Assembly: GCA_937135995.1 (NCBI GenBank)
Contig: CAKZOF010000510.1
Span: 1 to 6,795, forward strand
From: an uncultured Pyrinomonas sp.
GTDB lineage: Bacteria; Acidobacteriota; Blastocatellia; Pyrinomonadales; Pyrinomonadaceae
DNA length: 6,795 nucleotides
Direction of reading: 5' to 3'
Made by a program: the position numbers and the translations under genes
Shown here: piece by piece, positions 1-6,764 of the stretch
Layout: the number at the start of each line of letters is the position of its first letter
Position numbering within the stretch: position 1 is the first letter of the stretch
The notes under the pieces: generated by a model
What the model saw: only the letters and a program-made list of their open reading frames with translations
Told to the model about the DNA's origin: nothing
Database searches by the model: none

Positions 1-2
1 GG

Positions 3-821
3 CTTGGAGCCGATCAGGACACGGACGTACTGACGGTCAGTTTTTCAGCCAACGACTACGTGGGGCACAGGTTCGGTCCTTACAGTCACGAGGCGATGGA
101 CATGGCGTTGCGCGTCGATCGGACGATTGAACGGTTGCTTGCTTTCGTCGAGGCGCGCGTTGGATTGCGGCGCACGCTGGTGGTCTTCACTTCGGATCAT
201 GGCGTCGCGCCCGTACCGGAACATGCCGCATCGCTCAACCTGCTCGGCGGGCGCGTTAAACGCGACGACGTGCTGAACGCGATCCGCAGTGCGCTGCGCG
301 CTCGCTACGGGCGCGGAACGAACGAGGCGCGCGTCGATGATTACATCCAATCGTTCTCCAACGGCAACATCTATTTCAATCTCGCCGCGTTGCGCCGCGA
401 TGGACTCGACCGCGCAGAAGTCGAACGGACGGCAGCCGAAGCAGCGCTCACCATCCCAGGCGTCGTTCGCTGCTTCACGCGCACACAACTCGAAACGTTC
501 GGCATCTCCCCGGCGGATCCGATCGCGCGGCGCGTCTATCACGGCTTTCACCCGCGACGCAGCGGCGAGCTGGTTCTCGTTTACGAACCGTTCAAGTTCC
601 TTTCGGAGTTTCCGGCGGGAACGACGCACGGCGCGCCTTACTCGTACGACACGCACGTGCCGCTGATCATCATGGGGCCGGGCATCGCTCCCGGCAAATA
701 TCACCAAGCGGCCACGCCCGCCGACATCGCGCCGACGCTGGCGACGTTGCTCGGCGTGCAGCCGCCGAGCAGCGTCACGGGGCGCGTGTTGCTGGAAGCT
801 ATGCGTGCCGAATCGCGCTGA
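3..821 (+). CDS. Alkaline phosphatase family protein (type I phosphodiesterase / PafA-like), 3' part
   Basis: The gene enters from the left edge; 272 codons are visible, ending in TGA. The reading frame is open from base 3, so the GTG at 60 is internal. The first visible residues read D-V-L-T-V-S-F-S-A-N-D-Y-V-G-H-R-F-G-P, the metal-site block of the alkaline phosphatase / nucleotide pyrophosphatase superfamily. Visible candidate zinc ligands are D18 and H22 (DxxxH), D65 and H66 (TSDHG) and H209 (GTTHG), numbered from the first visible codon. The 47-residue step from D18 to D65 equals the D305 to D352 step I recall for PafA. The nucleophile Thr/Ser and the signal peptide would lie upstream of the window. 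The C-terminal block (YDTHVPLIIMGPG, then a TPADIAPTLATLLG segment) is typical of this superfamily and shows that the C-terminus is intact. Family knowledge suggests a periplasmic phosphomonoesterase or phosphodiesterase; the exact substrate cannot be read from this part. The next gene starts 26 bp downstream. Confidence 0.9.
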   Translation, partial: LGADQDTDVLTVSFSANDYVGHRFGPYSHEAMDMALRVDRTIERLLAFVEARVGLRRTLVVFTSDHGVAPVPEHAASLNLLGGRVKRDDVLNAIRSALRARYGRGTNEARVDDYIQSFSNGNIYFNLAALRRDGLDRAEVERTAAEAALTIPGVVRCFTRTQLETFGISPADPIARRVYHGFHPRRSGELVLVYEPFKFLSEFPAGTTHGAPYSYDTHVPLIIMGPGIAPGKYHQAATPADIAPTLATLLGVQPPSSVTGRVLLEAMRAESR

Positions 822-847
822 AAGTTTCATCCACGGGGGCAAGGACG

Positions 848-3256
848 ATGACGCATCCAAGGTTCTTTTCGCTCCTTCTCGCGCTGCTGCTCGTTTCCTC
901 CGGTGCGCTGGCGCAACAAAAGGGACAAAGACGCGCTGCCACCCCGCCACCGACCGAACCGCGCGACGCGCCGAAACAAGAGGGAGAACGAAGCTCTTTG
1001 ACGAGCGAAGAACGGCTTGCTTCCCGAGGTCGCGCTGAAGATCTTGCGCCGATCCTGTCGCTGCCGCCCGAAGAACGCATCGCACGGCTGCGCGAGATTG
1101 TCGAACGGGGCGACGCCGCTTCTCCGGCGCTTGTCCGCGAGGCGCGTACTCAGTTGATGCGCGCTTACATCGAACACGGGCGCGCGCGGCTCGACTCCAA
1201 CGCGGCGGAAGGCATCGCCGCGCTCGGACGCGCTATCGAAGTGGCGCCCGAAGAGATCACGGACGAAATCTTTCTCGAGACCATCGCGCAGATTCCGCCG
1301 CTGTTGTTCGCCCGCGCGCGACGGAGCGAAGCCGTGGAAGCGGCACGGCGCATCGAAACGAAGTTCACCGCAGCGCCTACCAAACTGCTGACCGTCGCGG
1401 CTTTTTACCTGAGCGTGGAGAGCGCAGACGACGGTGCGCGCGTCGCCGAACGGGCCATCGAACTCGCGCCGACCATGAGCGCCGGTTATCAAGCGCTCGG
1501 CGCAGCGCGAAGGCTCCAGCTTCGCCTAGAAGATGCCGTGGCCGCTTACCGTCGCGCCGTCGAAATCGACGGGAGTCGCAACGCGAAGCGCAGTCTGGCC
1601 GACATGCTGCGCGCAACCGGCAAGCCGGAAGAAGCGTTGGCCCTCTATCGTGCACTGCTCGCCGAAAACGGCCGCGATGCTGCAGCCCGCGCCGGACTGG
1701 TGCTCTCTCTATTCGAGATGGGCAAGCGCGATCAAGCGGAGCGCGAAATGGAAGCGGCCCTCGGTGAAGAAGCGCGCAATCTTGCGCTCCTTGCTGGCGC
1801 GGCATATTGGTACGCAGCCAACGGCGAAGCGGCGCGCGCCATTGAACTGGCCCAACGTGCCATCGAAATCGAGCCGCGTTACACGTGGGCGCAGATCGCG
1901 CTGGCGCGTGCGCTCGTCCTGCAACGGCGCCCGCTCGAAGCCGAACGCGCGTTGCGCTTCGCTCGACAGTATGGCAACTTCCCGACGCTTGATTACGAAC
2001 TCGCCACCGCGCTCGCTGCGGCAGGACTGTACGAAGAAGCCGCCGTCGAACTCGCCCGATCCTTCAAGCTCGTTGACGGCCAAGTAGAAACACGCCTTGC
2101 CGGACGCATTCCGGCCCGCGCGGCGAGCTTCACCGAGCTTCTCGCGCCCGAAGTTCGCGCCGGATTGTTCCAAAAGCGCATGGCAGACGTGAGCGAAAAC
2201 GCCACGATGCTCAAAGGGCTATTGGCTTTTCAAGAAGCGCTCGGCGCAGGATCGGAAGCCGAACTCCGACGCGCTGCCGAGACCTTCACGGAAGGCGCGG
2301 ATGATCTACGCGCTTTTCGTCGGCTGTACGTGGCGACGCGCTTGCTCGGTCGTGGTCTGGCCCACGATCTGGCGTTGGAGATGGCCGAACAGGCGACGGG
2401 CGACGTCGAAGCAGCGCTTCGTTCACCCATTGCGCACGTCGCCCTGTTGGCCGATGAACTGCGCGACGTGCGCGCGCGTGCCATCGCCGTCGGCGCGACG
2501 CCCGCAATACCGCAACTTCCGCCGCTCATCCTCTCCAACACGCTGCGCGGACGCATCGAAGATGCCATTGGTTGGGCGCTCTTCAACCAAGGAAAGGCGG
2601 AAGAGGCCGTGCAGCGGCTGCGGCGTGCCACCGCCGTGTTGCCGGAAAAGAGCGCGTGGTGGCGCACGGCCTTGTGGCATCTGGGGGCTGCGCTGGAGGC
2701 GAGCGGCAACGGGCAAGAAGCGCTGGCGACATACATCGCCAGCTACCGCAGCGGCCCGCCCGACCCGGCGCGACGGGCCATCATCGAATCGCTCTACAGA
2801 AGACTCAACGGTACGCTCGATGGTCTTGATGACCGCATCGGCCGCGCGCCGCTAAGTCCGGTCGTCAACGGCACGCCAAGCAACGCGGTCGGCAGCGGAG
2901 AGAGACCTTTGGACGGCGCCGCTGTCGGCAGCGCGGCGCAAGAAGAGCCCAAAGTTGAAACGCGGTCCGGTCAAGAGGCGTTGGGCAAAACCGGTGAAGC
3001 GCCCGCGCGCGAAGCGACCAAGCAAACGGAAGAGGGCACGACGCGCCAAGATGGCGAAGAACAGAGGGCACCGAACGTCGCTCCGGAACCGGCGAAGACC
3101 GCTGAGGAACGACCGAAAGCTCCCAACGCCGATCAATCCGTCAACTCCGATGAGAAGAGAGCAACAGAGCAAAAGACCGAAGGAGAAGCACCGGAGCCGA
3201 AGAAGCGCCGCGGCAAATTCGCTGACCGACAAGAAAGCGCCACGCCGCCGCTTTAG
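848..3256 (+). CDS. Secreted tetratricopeptide-repeat protein with charged disordered C-terminal tail
   Basis: This gene encodes 802 residues. The N-terminus has a short hydrophobic core (residues 6-18) and a likely signal peptidase I site ALA|QQ after residue 22, so the protein is probably periplasmic. A Pro/Glu/Arg-rich linker follows (about 23-60). TPR-like helical pairs are visible at about 211-244, 245-278, 279-309, 312-345, 346-375 and 380-409, and again at 570-603 and 606-637. They carry the usual small-residue and A-x-x-x-Y/L-x-x-A-L patterns (for example GKPEEALALYRALL and NQGKAEEAVQRLRRA). Residues 90-210 and 430-565 are helical and may hold degenerate repeats. From about 668 to the end the chain is rich in E, K, T, P and A and ends with a basic patch (PKKRRGK); it looks disordered. 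There is no catalytic motif. TPR folds bind peptides or proteins, so a scaffold role is inferred. The ATG at 848 was chosen because the signal peptide follows at once; the SD is poor (GGGGG at 835-839). It is probably cotranscribed with the phosphatase-like gene. I do not recognise a named orthologue. Confidence 0.85.
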   Translation: MTHPRFFSLLLALLLVSSGALAQQKGQRRAATPPPTEPRDAPKQEGERSSLTSEERLASRGRAEDLAPILSLPPEERIARLREIVERGDAASPALVREARTQLMRAYIEHGRARLDSNAAEGIAALGRAIEVAPEEITDEIFLETIAQIPPLLFARARRSEAVEAARRIETKFTAAPTKLLTVAAFYLSVESADDGARVAERAIELAPTMSAGYQALGAARRLQLRLEDAVAAYRRAVEIDGSRNAKRSLADMLRATGKPEEALALYRALLAENGRDAAARAGLVLSLFEMGKRDQAEREMEAALGEEARNLALLAGAAYWYAANGEAARAIELAQRAIEIEPRYTWAQIALARALVLQRRPLEAERALRFARQYGNFPTLDYELATALAAAGLYEEAAVELARSFKLVDGQVETRLAGRIPARAASFTELLAPEVRAGLFQKRMADVSENATMLKGLLAFQEALGAGSEAELRRAAETFTEGADDLRAFRRLYVATRLLGRGLAHDLALEMAEQATGDVEAALRSPIAHVALLADELRDVRARAIAVGATPAIPQLPPLILSNTLRGRIEDAIGWALFNQGKAEEAVQRLRRATAVLPEKSAWWRTALWHLGAALEASGNGQEALATYIASYRSGPPDPARRAIIESLYRRLNGTLDGLDDRIGRAPLSPVVNGTPSNAVGSGERPLDGAAVGSAAQEEPKVETRSGQEALGKTGEAPAREATKQTEEGTTRQDGEEQRAPNVAPEPAKTAEERPKAPNADQSVNSDEKRATEQKTEGEAPEPKKRRGKFADRQESATPPL

Positions 3257-3364
3257 ACTACAGGCACGCTTTCAAGTTCATTCTGTATGCGCCGAGCCTT
3301 TCGCGCTCTTTCACGTTGACCGCGCCGGGATCGACGGAGCGTCGCGAAGCGGTCTCGGCGTTGC

Positions 3365-3392
3365 GAACAGGGCAACGCGCGTTGCCCTGTTC
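3365..3392. repeat. Perfect 28-bp palindrome
   Basis: The left arm GAACAGGGCAACGC is followed directly by its exact reverse complement. As RNA it could fold as a 12-bp stem with a GCGC tetraloop; as DNA it could extrude a cruciform. A further copy of GCGTTGC at 3358-3364 can pair with GCAACGC at 3372-3378, giving an alternative hairpin. No T-run follows on either strand, so it does not look like a standard intrinsic terminator, though it could still stop or protect transcripts from both sides. From memory, similar GGGCAACGC-GCGTTGCCC palindromes occur as dispersed intergenic repeats in several phyla. That would make this a REP-like element, but I cannot search for copies. Confidence 0.85.
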
Positions 3393-3439
3393 TCGAAAGC
3401 CCGCCACCCGACACCGAGCGATGGCCAGGCTCGTCGCAA

Positions 3440-3482
3440 CGAGCAACAATAGACAGGGCGTTGCCCCATCCATCGTTGCTCG
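3440..3482. repeat. Nested imperfect palindromic element related to the 28-bp palindrome
   Basis: CGAGCAAC at 3440-3447 pairs perfectly with GTTGCTCG at 3475-3482 (8 bp). Inside it, GGGC at 3456-3459 pairs with GCCC at 3463-3466 around GTT. The inner segment ACAGGGC-GTTGCCC matches the neighbouring 28-bp palindrome with its central AACGCGC removed, so it looks like a shortened copy of the same element. It ends 16 bp before the stop codon of the GHL10 gene and may serve as a 3' structure for that transcript. There is no clear T-tract on either side. Confidence 0.55.
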
Positions 3483-3498
3483 CTACGGAAGCTCGCTT

Positions 3499-5544
3499 CT
3501 ACCGCCGCTGATCGTGCGGCACCACTACTTGAGCGCTGACCGTTCTGACGTTGCAAGCGCGATCCTTGATCGTCGCTTCGATGGTGTAAACGCGGCCATC
3601 ACGATCCCGACCATCCCGTGCGGCTTCGAGATTAATCGAGCGCGTCCACTGCACGCTCGTCTCTCCCCCTGCGACGATGGGTTCCACTGCCGGTTGAACG
3701 CGACCGTACTCGTCCAACACGCGGAAAGTTACGGAAGCGATGCCCGTGACCGCATCTTCCGCGCTGCCGGCGACCGTGACCGTCACTGTTCTGTTGTTGG
3801 GCGGCCAGATGATTTGCGGATCGACGGAGATTGTGGCCACCGGCGCATCGCGATCGATGCGTATGTCGAACGTCGCCACTTGTCCGCGCTCAACTTCCAC
3901 GGTGCATGCGGACGTGTAGGGCGCTTGCCCGACGGGCGTGACGGTAACGCGGTAGGTTCCCGGAGCGAGATCCACTCCGCCGTAGAACCCTCCCCCGTCT
4001 GTTGCCGTGCGGACTTCTGTGCGCCCGCTGCCAGCGAATCCTCCGATGCGCGTGATGGCGACATCGCCCGCATCAACTGCGGTGCCCGCCTCGTCTTTGA
4101 TGAAGCCTTTGAGATGGCCCACCTGCGGATCGCTCTTCCATGCTAGATCTGGCACGGCGGCCGGTTCGCTGAAGAGCGGCGTCGGATTGACCGCCGGGTC
4201 TTCGTAGAGCCGAGTGCCGTCGGTCGAGCGCCCCGTAACTAAGCCGGAAGCGAACTCGGCGAACGGACGAACGGGCGTGTTCTGTCCCGGTGGAATGGAG
4301 AAAGGATTATTGGCGACGGCGGCGTTGGTGTTGGCCATCGCGTAGAAATTCACACCGCTCACCCGATTGCCAGCCGCTGACGGCATGAAAGCGCGCCGCG
4401 TTTGCCGCAAAGTGCCTTCGATAGCGTTCAGATATGCGCCCAGCCCGATGAGCGCCGTGCGATTGTACTGGTGATCTTTGGTCCACTCGCTCCACCGATC
4501 GAACATCGCGCGCTCGCTCGCCGTATGCTCGCGCTTGTAGTTCATCGGGATCGCGATGTCGAGGATTCCCTCCTCGGTCCACGCGCGCCAATCTTGATAC
4601 ACACGCCAGTAGGCCTCTGCCGAAGTCCAAGCGGCTTCGCTGGCCGGTCCAGATCCGTAAGCGATCAGCGCCGCCGAGACTTTCAAGCGAGGCTTGATGG
4701 CGATGGCATTCAGGTATATACGCCGAACCAGATTCGTCACTTGATCGCGCCGCCACTGGCTCCACTGCGGATCGCTTGGCGCAGGCGGCGGCGATCCTTC
4801 AGGGATGCCGAAGCGACGCTGGAACCGGGCGACGTTCACGACGTTGTAACCGACGCTCGCTCCGGTGGAAGGCGTCTGCCCGCCAACCGAGATGTCCGGA
4901 TAGCGGATGCGATCCAGATGCAAACCGTCTATGTCGTAATTCCGCACCAAGTGCATGAGAACATCGACGGTATAAGCAGCGGCTTCGGGATGGCCCGGCT
5001 CCATCCAGAAGTCGGCGCCGAAGCGATGCCCCTGATAGCTTATGCCGCCGGTTCCATCCGGGATCAACGTGCGCGTCAGCCAGTTGTTCGGCCCGACGAC
5101 GATGGTGTTCGTGCCGCGGTCATAACCGCCGTGCAAGTTGAAGACGTGTCTTGCGCTCTCCGGCGGGAACAATCGCGGATCACGATTCCAGATGGCGTTG
5201 ACGATGACGAAAGCGTGCACTTCGATGCCGTTGGCATGCGCCAGATCGATCAACGCGCGAAGCGGATCGAACCCGGGAGCGATCGGCGTGCGATCCGCCA
5301 GCGGTTCCAGCGAATTCAAATACCACGAATCGCCGCGCCTTCTTACCTGCGCGAAAATGGCATTGGCCTTAGCCGCTTTCGCGTTGTCAACGACCCGTGC
5401 GACGTCCGTTTGATTGTTAAGCGGGGTGTTGAACGTATCGACCCAAAACGCGCGGTACTCGCGCCGCGCCGATTGTGCGGCGACAACGACGCTCAGCAGC
5501 GAGACGAAGACACCAACGCACAAGACCTTCCGCAACGAGACCAT
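3499..5544 (-). CDS. Secreted GHL10 (DUF187/YddW-like) glycoside-hydrolase-like protein with C-terminal beta-sandwich modules
   Basis: This gene encodes 681 residues. The signal peptide has a basic start (MVSLRK), a hydrophobic core (about 7-22) and a likely cleavage VAA|QS after residue 23. The GHL10 barrel spans about 28-430: it opens with REYRAFWVDTFNTP, continues with NAIFAQVRRRGDSWY (about 61-75) and FWMEPGHPEA (179-188), and has the family signature YDIDGLHLDRIRYP at 203-216, whose Asp residues D206 and D211 are candidate active-site residues. IPMNYKRE (332-339) is another conserved strand. A carboxypeptidase-regulatory-like domain follows (about 474-562; GHLKGFIKDEAG, then LAPGTYRVTV). 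An Ig-like module comes last (about 565-676) with the motif IIWPPNNRTVTVTV at 578-591. E. coli YddW/DigH of this family cleaves denuded peptidoglycan glycan strands; a similar glycan-hydrolase role here is inferred. The E. coli protein lacks these two extra modules as far as I recall, so they may bind substrate or surface. The ATG at 5544 is supported by an excellent SD. The gene is probably transcribed alone. Confidence 0.9.
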   Translation of the reverse strand: MVSLRKVLCVGVFVSLLSVVVAAQSARREYRAFWVDTFNTPLNNQTDVARVVDNAKAAKANAIFAQVRRRGDSWYLNSLEPLADRTPIAPGFDPLRALIDLAHANGIEVHAFVIVNAIWNRDPRLFPPESARHVFNLHGGYDRGTNTIVVGPNNWLTRTLIPDGTGGISYQGHRFGADFWMEPGHPEAAAYTVDVLMHLVRNYDIDGLHLDRIRYPDISVGGQTPSTGASVGYNVVNVARFQRRFGIPEGSPPPAPSDPQWSQWRRDQVTNLVRRIYLNAIAIKPRLKVSAALIAYGSGPASEAAWTSAEAYWRVYQDWRAWTEEGILDIAIPMNYKREHTASERAMFDRWSEWTKDHQYNRTALIGLGAYLNAIEGTLRQTRRAFMPSAAGNRVSGVNFYAMANTNAAVANNPFSIPPGQNTPVRPFAEFASGLVTGRSTDGTRLYEDPAVNPTPLFSEPAAVPDLAWKSDPQVGHLKGFIKDEAGTAVDAGDVAITRIGGFAGSGRTEVRTATDGGGFYGGVDLAPGTYRVTVTPVGQAPYTSACTVEVERGQVATFDIRIDRDAPVATISVDPQIIWPPNNRTVTVTVAGSAEDAVTGIASVTFRVLDEYGRVQPAVEPIVAGGETSVQWTRSINLEAARDGRDRDGRVYTIEATIKDRACNVRTVSAQVVVPHDQRR

Positions 5545-5552
5545 TCGGCAGC

Positions 5553-5558
5553 CCTCCT
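5553..5558 (-). promoter_or_regulatory. Shine-Dalgarno of the GHL10 gene
   Basis: On the minus strand AGGAGG, within TGAGGAGGG, lies 8 nt before the ATG at 5544. It is a near-perfect anti-16S match and fixes the start codon. Confidence 0.85.
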
Positions 5559-5595
5559 CATGTTTCTCGATCGACCAAGTCAGATAGCGAGCGAA

Positions 5596-5624
5596 AGGTT
5601 ATGGCGGCAGGCGAGTGCTGTCAA
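5596..5624 (-). promoter_or_regulatory. Candidate sigma-70-type promoter of the GHL10 gene
   Basis: On the minus strand a perfect -35 TTGACA (5619-5624) is separated by 17 bp from TAACCT (5596-5601), a modest -10 that keeps the first TA and the final T. Transcription would start near 5589, giving a leader of about 45 nt before the ATG at 5544 and leaving room for the SD. It also lies beyond the end of trxC, so the GHL10 gene need not depend on read-through from that gene. Confidence 0.5.
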
Positions 5625-5760
5625 CGAGCAGACGCCCAAAGATTCATCAGATTTTCTGCGCCGTGGTTCAGAATCGCTTATGGCCTCTTTGGTCGGTTCT
5701 CGAACCCGAAAACAGTCGTCGAAGGGAGTTCGATCAGTGCGGTCAGATTCCCTGCGCGCT

Positions 5761-5783
5761 GCCGAGAAGACCACAATCTCGGC
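5761..5783 (-). terminator. Weak candidate terminator hairpin after trxC
   Basis: The 7-bp arms GCCGAGA (5761-5767) and TCTCGGC (5777-5783) flank a 9-nt loop, about 25 nt past the trxC stop. On the minus strand no T-run follows, so it is not a classical intrinsic terminator. It could be a transcript-end stabiliser or chance. The rest of the 5545-5807 gap holds only the GHL10 promoter and SD and no gene I can support. Confidence 0.25.
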
Positions 5784-5807
5784 CCGATCGAGCCTTCTCT
5801 TGATGCT

Positions 5808-6251
5808 TCATAGATGGGCGTTCAGATGCGCGGCGATGACCTGTTTCGGTTGCGCTCCGATGAGCAGATCGACCACCCGGCCGCCTTTGAAGATGAGCAA
5901 CGTCGGAATGCTCTGGATGCCGAGTTGCGCCGCCGTCTGCGGGTTTTCGTCCACGTTCAACTTGGCGACGATGTAACGCCCGTTCGCTTCCGCGGCGAGT
6001 TGGTCCATCACGGGCGCGACCATGCGACACGGACCGCACCACGGCGCCCAACAGTCGAGCAACACGGGACGGTCGGCACCCAACACTTCGCGCGCGAAGG
6101 TTTGATCGGTGACCTCGATCGGCTTCGCTCCGCTCGCTGGGCCGACGACGAGTTTGGCTCCGCATTTCCCACAGGTCGGATCCATCGCTTGCGCTTTCGC
6201 TTCGTCCACGCGGTTCTTCGCGCCGCACTGCTGGCATGTGACGATCTGCAT
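5808..6251 (-). CDS. trxC: Thioredoxin 2 (zinc-ribbon thioredoxin)
   Basis: This gene encodes 147 residues, close to the roughly 139 of E. coli TrxC. The N-terminal zinc ribbon is visible as C6-x2-C9 and C27-x2-C30 (TCQQCG and TCGKCG). The thioredoxin fold follows, with the redox site W71-C72-G73-P74-C75 in a CWAPWCGPCRMVAP context, the D-E-N-P loop after strand 3 (about 101-104) and the cis-proline P116 in QSIPTLLIFKGG. The protein is cytoplasmic and has no signal peptide. By family knowledge it reduces protein disulfides using electrons from thioredoxin reductase, and its zinc cysteines can sense oxidation. An upstream in-frame TTG at 6329 would add 26 residues, but that start lies inside the candidate promoter. 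The ATG at 6251 has a good SD and puts the first zinc cysteine at position 6, as expected of TrxC, so I prefer it. It lies 263 bp upstream of the GHL10 gene on the same strand, with no obvious functional link. Confidence 0.95.
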   Translation of the reverse strand: MQIVTCQQCGAKNRVDEAKAQAMDPTCGKCGAKLVVGPASGAKPIEVTDQTFAREVLGADRPVLLDCWAPWCGPCRMVAPVMDQLAAEANGRYIVAKLNVDENPQTAAQLGIQSIPTLLIFKGGRVVDLLIGAQPKQVIAAHLNAHL

Positions 6252-6256
6252 CGGGT

Positions 6257-6262
6257 CTCCTT
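6257..6262 (-). promoter_or_regulatory. Shine-Dalgarno of trxC, decides the start
   Basis: On the minus strand AAGGAG lies 5 nt before the ATG at 6251. This supports the short 147-residue form over the extended reading frame that begins at the TTG at 6329. Confidence 0.8.
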
Positions 6263-6315
6263 CACGTTCGAGGCTCACTCCAAGCGAGATCGCGTTCGAT
6301 GGTTCGCTTCCCGAG

Positions 6316-6343
6316 ATTACAGCACCCAATGCACAAGCATCAA
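6316..6343 (-). promoter_or_regulatory. Candidate promoter of trxC with extended -10
   Basis: On the minus strand TTGATG (6338-6343) is followed after 16 bp by TGTAAT (6316-6321). The bases just before the -10 read TGC, the extended -10 pattern. The start point would be near 6309, giving a leader of about 58 nt to the ATG at 6251. Both boxes differ from consensus by one or two bases. I see no operator palindrome beside it. Confidence 0.45.
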
Positions 6344-6725
6344 GGAGCGCCGCACCTGATCGGCGAAAATTTTTGCGCGTGCGCCTAGAATTGATCGTGC
6401 GCTCACGTCCGGCACGGAAGCCCTTCTCGACACCGCCGCCGATCTCGCGCCCGCATTCTTATTGATCAGGCACTCAGGTCCAGCAAGGAAGGTTATCCGT
6501 CTCTGCTCGACCACGGAGCAGGACGCCCGTTTGAACCGGGACTTCGAAGCGCGAAGTCGCGAGCGATGGTCACTGGGAGAATCTCCCGCTGCGCCAACCA
6601 CGAACGTTTCGGGGCGCCAAGCAAACGCCCGATCGGTCCATGCGAGCGGAGCTTGGGCGATGAGCGGCGGGTGACTCGACTGTCCGTTTCGTAGTAACAT
6701 GCCCTGTTGCCGAGCGGGTTCGGCG
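6344..6725. other. Gene-free divergent region with short hairpins
   Basis: This stretch separates leftward trxC from the rightward gene at the right edge. Open frames cross it on both strands, but none has an SD, a recognised domain or plausible protein composition. It holds an A/T run at about 6366-6374. It also holds a series of short stems on the + strand: CTGCTC/GAGCAG (6503-6508 with 6516-6521), CCCG/CGGG (6526-6529 with 6537-6540), GACTTCG/CGAAGTC (6540-6546 with 6552-6558), GGGAG/CTCCC (6575-6579 with 6583-6587) and GCGCC/GGCGC (6591-6595 with 6613-6617). A 5' leader, a small RNA or chance structure in GC-rich DNA are all possible. I found no tRNA and no riboswitch core that I recognise. 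Confidence 0.5.
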
Positions 6726-6764
6726 ATGCGTTTTCGATCTCAAGGCCGCAGGTCACCAGACGCG

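Larger units (their letters stand above)
3257..3498. other. Gene-free gap between convergent genes with palindromic elements
   Basis: This 242-bp stretch lies between the stop codons of the TPR gene (+) and the GHL10 gene (-). Short open frames cross it on both strands, but none has an SD, a recognisable motif or codon use like the flanking genes. Its content is structural. GTTGC or its complement GCAAC occurs seven times between 3360 and 3479, arranged as one perfect palindrome and one nested imperfect hairpin, listed separately. Being between convergent genes, it is the natural place for transcription termination of both. Confidence 0.7.

Noticed and set aside
45..1085. 346-codon open frame on the minus strand
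   Set aside because: It is antisense to the phosphatase-like gene and the start of the TPR gene, with an Arg/Ala-rich shadow composition.
3316..4146. 276-codon open frame on the plus strand across the palindromes and the GHL10 3' end
   Set aside because: It is antisense to a well-supported gene, rich in Arg/Cys/His without motifs, and has no SD.
4402..5976. 524-codon open frame on the plus strand
   Set aside because: It is the antisense shadow of the GHL10 gene, runs past it into trxC, and has no domain or start signal.
6252..6329. N-terminal extension of the thioredoxin to the TTG at 6329
   Set aside because: The added residues have no family match and the start falls inside the candidate promoter. 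The ATG at 6251 has a good SD and the expected TrxC N-terminus.
6474..6498. SRP-RNA-like motif (CAGGTCCAGCAAGGAAGG)
   Set aside because: It only partly resembles the conserved AGGTC-GGAAGGAAGCAG block. The GGAA/AGCAG part and the closing helix are absent.
6526..6540. tRNA-like T-arm (CCCG-TTTGAAC-CGGG, and GTTCAAA on the minus strand)
   Set aside because: The loop does not fit the TTCRANY pattern with a 5-bp stem, and no anticodon arm or acceptor pairing lies at the right distance on either strand.
6317..6700. 127-codon open frame on the minus strand upstream of trxC
   Set aside because: It is Arg/Ser/Ala-rich with no motif, runs through the trxC promoter and has no SD. Open frames of this size are expected by chance in GC-rich DNA.
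6493..6756. 87-codon open frame on the minus strand
   Set aside because: It shows no recognisable domain or SD and has the composition of a random frame. It also overlaps the likely start of the rightward gene.
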